The notes under the pieces were generated by a model. That model did no database searches, was not told the DNA's origin, and was given only the letters and a program-made list of their open reading frames with translations. A DNA stretch of 14,808 nt, taken from Betaproteobacteria bacterium (lineage in GTDB: Bacteria > Pseudomonadota > Gammaproteobacteria > Burkholderiales > SG8-39). Both the position numbers and the translations under genes were made by a program. This document shows, in pieces, positions 13,808-14,808 of this stretch. The stretch is taken from positions 1 to 14,808 of the forward strand of contig JAEKLK010000016.1 in the NCBI GenBank assembly GCA_019509895.1, read 5' to 3'. Numbering within the stretch: position 1 is the first letter of the stretch; each line of letters opens with the position of its first letter.

Positions 13808-13821
13808 GTCATCCGGATGAC
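13808..13821. promoter_or_regulatory. Perfect 14-bp palindrome, possible operator
   Basis: GTCATCCGGATGAC is a perfect inverted repeat with no spacer, about 66-79 nt upstream of the protease start. It could bind a dimeric regulator. No known operator is recognised. Confidence 0.4.
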
Positions 13822-13839
13822 GCCGGCCGAGCGGCCGGC
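13822..13839 (-). terminator. GC-rich hairpin after the CxxC-protein gene, possible terminator
   Basis: GCCGGCC and GGCCGGC pair around a 4-nt loop, 20 bases past the TAA of the CxxC gene on the minus strand. No T-tract follows, so it is at best a weak or factor-assisted terminator, and it may instead be part of a regulatory region with the adjacent palindrome. Confidence 0.3.
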
Positions 13840-13859
13840 CAGGTCGGCGAAGCGACTGC

Positions 13860-14159
13860 TTATTTTGCGCTGACCTTGGTGCCGTAGAGCCGCGCGCGGC
13901 TCGCATAGCAGACGGCGCAGCGCACAAGGCCGCCGGACAGCAGCCCGGCCGGCCGGTACTCGTGCAGCAGCGCCGGCCGCACATCGTCGCACACGTCGCA
14001 GTAGACGCGTGCTTCGCTGATCATGGTGAAGGCGAGAAAGCCGCAGCGCGAGCAGCGCGCGGCGGTGCCCATCGACGGCTCGCTCGCGACGAAGCGCTCG
14101 AACTCGACCGGCTGGATGGCGCGACAGTTCGCGCAGTAGACGTGGCTCGCGTCGATCAC
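13860..14159 (-). CDS. Small protein with four CxxC knuckles in a two-fold repeat (zinc-ribbon or rubredoxin-like), coupled to hemerythrin
   Basis: The product has 99 residues starting at GTG 14159, which overlaps the hemerythrin stop (GTGA). The motifs are CANC at 9-12, CSRC at 36-39, CDVC at 54-57 and CAVC at 81-84. The second pair repeats the first at an exact offset of 45 residues: Val7/52, Tyr8/53, Pro17/62, Gly31/76 and Arg35/80 also match, so the protein looks like a tandem duplication of a 45-residue metal-binding unit. Each unit has two CxxC knuckles separated by 23 residues, fit to hold one zinc or one rubredoxin-type iron. No signal or membrane segment is seen. I do not recognise a named family. 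Coupling to a hemerythrin suggests a redox, iron or oxygen-related role; this is inference. It ends with TAA. Confidence 0.75.
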   Translation of the reverse strand: MIDASHVYCANCRAIQPVEFERFVASEPSMGTAARCSRCGFLAFTMISEARVYCDVCDDVRPALLHEYRPAGLLSGGLVRCAVCYASRARLYGTKVSAK

Positions 14160-14728
14160 ACGTTGCGCCTGACGTGGCGGAAGAGCGCGACGCCGGCCAC
14201 CAGGCCACCGGCGGCGAGCAGCCAGTTGGTCATCGGCATCGCCCGCGCCTTGTGGCGCGTCAGCTCGCCCGCGTGCGGCGCCATGAGCTGGATGCGCCGC
14301 TTCATCATGCGCGCGCCGAGCTCGCCCAAGCGCTCGCCGAGCACCCGCTCGGCCTGCGGCAGGAGGATGGTCTCCTCGTCCGCGACGTGATGCATCACCT
14401 CGCGCATCAGCTCCATCAGCCACTGGTCGTATTGCGGATCCGCAGGGTCGCCGCTGCGCAGCTGGCCGATGAGCGTGCGCATACGGTCATGTTCCGGAAC
14501 GAGGCGGCCGACGAGCGCCGTGTCGACGCTGCCCATCGCCGGATAGAAGATTTGCTCTTCCAGCTCGGCGTGCACTTCGATCGCCAGGCACATTGTCGCC
14601 ACCAGCGCGCGGCGGGTCGCGGGCGCATCGTCCAGCTTGTAACGATGGAATGTAGTAAGCACGCGCGCATGGTCCGCGCGAATCATGTCGGTGGCGCTCG
14701 GCGCGATCCTCGTGAGAAGAGTGCTCAT
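14156..14728 (-). CDS. Hemerythrin-domain (HHE) protein with C-terminal membrane anchor
   Basis: The product has 190 residues. It shows the four-helix hemerythrin pattern: His20 in RADH and His28, His53 and Glu57 in HAELEE, His80 in PEHDRM, and HHVADEE (His113/114, Glu118/119), which can form a di-iron site. A hydrophobic helix (about 166-184) followed by basic RHVRR marks a C-terminal anchor with the HHE domain in the cytoplasm. ATG 14728 follows a GAGG. Roles known for such proteins are oxygen, NO or redox sensing and iron handling; HHE proteins of this type in betaproteobacteria lack assigned partners. The stop overlaps the GTG start of the CxxC protein. The gene is likely first in its unit, with 80 bases left to the window edge. 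Confidence 0.9.
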   Translation of the reverse strand: MSTLLTRIAPSATDMIRADHARVLTTFHRYKLDDAPATRRALVATMCLAIEVHAELEEQIFYPAMGSVDTALVGRLVPEHDRMRTLIGQLRSGDPADPQYDQWLMELMREVMHHVADEETILLPQAERVLGERLGELGARMMKRRIQLMAPHAGELTRHKARAMPMTNWLLAAGGLVAGVALFRHVRRNV

Positions 14729-14764
14729 GCCTCACGCCTAGCAAGAAGAGGTCCCAGCGCGCGA

Positions 14765-14781
14765 GCGGCGACAGTCGCCGC
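14765..14781. repeat. Short GC hairpin upstream of the hemerythrin gene
   Basis: GCGGCGA and TCGCCGC pair around a CAG loop in the 80 bases upstream of the hemerythrin start. No T-tract is present and the neighbour gene beyond the window is unknown, so the role is open. I see no other feature in 14729-14808. Confidence 0.35.
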
Positions 14782-14808
14782 GCGCGCGAGGCCCGCGAAG
14801 CCGTCGCG

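Larger units (their letters stand above)
13743..13859. other. Intergenic region between the CxxC-protein gene and the protease gene
   Basis: About 117 bases separate the two minus-strand genes. The protease promoter is expected here. TACACT on the minus strand (13764-13759) is a possible -10, but I see no good -35 at 17 nt. The region also holds two palindromes annotated separately. Confidence 0.4.

Overview
The window is GC-rich and tightly packed, and it looks like chromosomal DNA from a betaproteobacterium (Burkholderiales-like, possibly an uncultured lineage). That assignment is inferred from codon and GC character, family content and gene style (GTG starts, 4-nt stop/start overlaps); there is no rRNA or other phylogenetic marker. 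I found no tRNA, rRNA, CRISPR array, insertion sequence or phage gene.

Left part, plus strand (1-3785): a synthase-dependent exopolysaccharide operon. It holds the C-terminus of an outer-membrane beta-barrel protein, a membrane family-2 glycosyltransferase (GT2) with the D,D,D,QxxRW motif set, a 60-residue single-span membrane protein and an exported polysaccharide deacetylase. Genes overlap or lie 2 nt apart. The layout recalls the PNAG (Pga) and cellulose (Bcs) systems but matches neither. The GT2 frame carries one in-frame TAG (1005-1007) in the middle of its catalytic domain. Converging on the deacetylase, with both stop codons in one CTAG, is an exported GH18-like hydrolase (3782-4873, minus). 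Two small exported plus-strand proteins follow: a RidA-fold protein lacking the usual active-site Arg (4913-5422) and a 44-residue lipoprotein (5482-5616).

Middle, minus strand (9932 down to 5621): four genes joined by 4-nt stop/start overlaps. They are a 4HBT thioesterase, a maleate isomerase/Asp-Glu racemase family enzyme, an MFS transporter and a secreted protein with a carboxypeptidase-regulatory-like domain, one c-heme site and a probable beta-propeller. The MFS gene is broken: its halves are in different frames and the TM7-TM8 segment is missing. The shift leaves the N-terminal half in an uninterrupted frame with the secreted heme protein.

Right part, minus strand (13742 down to 9955): a compact protease-MoxR-DUF58-VWA module. 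It has a membrane-anchored trypsin-like protease without PDZ, a MoxR AAA+ ATPase, a DUF58 protein and one BatA-like VWA membrane protein. The thioesterase operon starts 22 nt further on, so 13742-5621 could be one transcription unit.

Far right, minus strand (14728 down to 13860): a membrane-anchored hemerythrin-domain protein overlapping a 99-residue protein with four CxxC knuckles. The knuckles form an exact two-fold internal repeat (offset 45 residues). This pair and the exopolysaccharide locus are the best candidates for something not well described. The 118-bp gap before the protease gene holds two adjacent palindromes.
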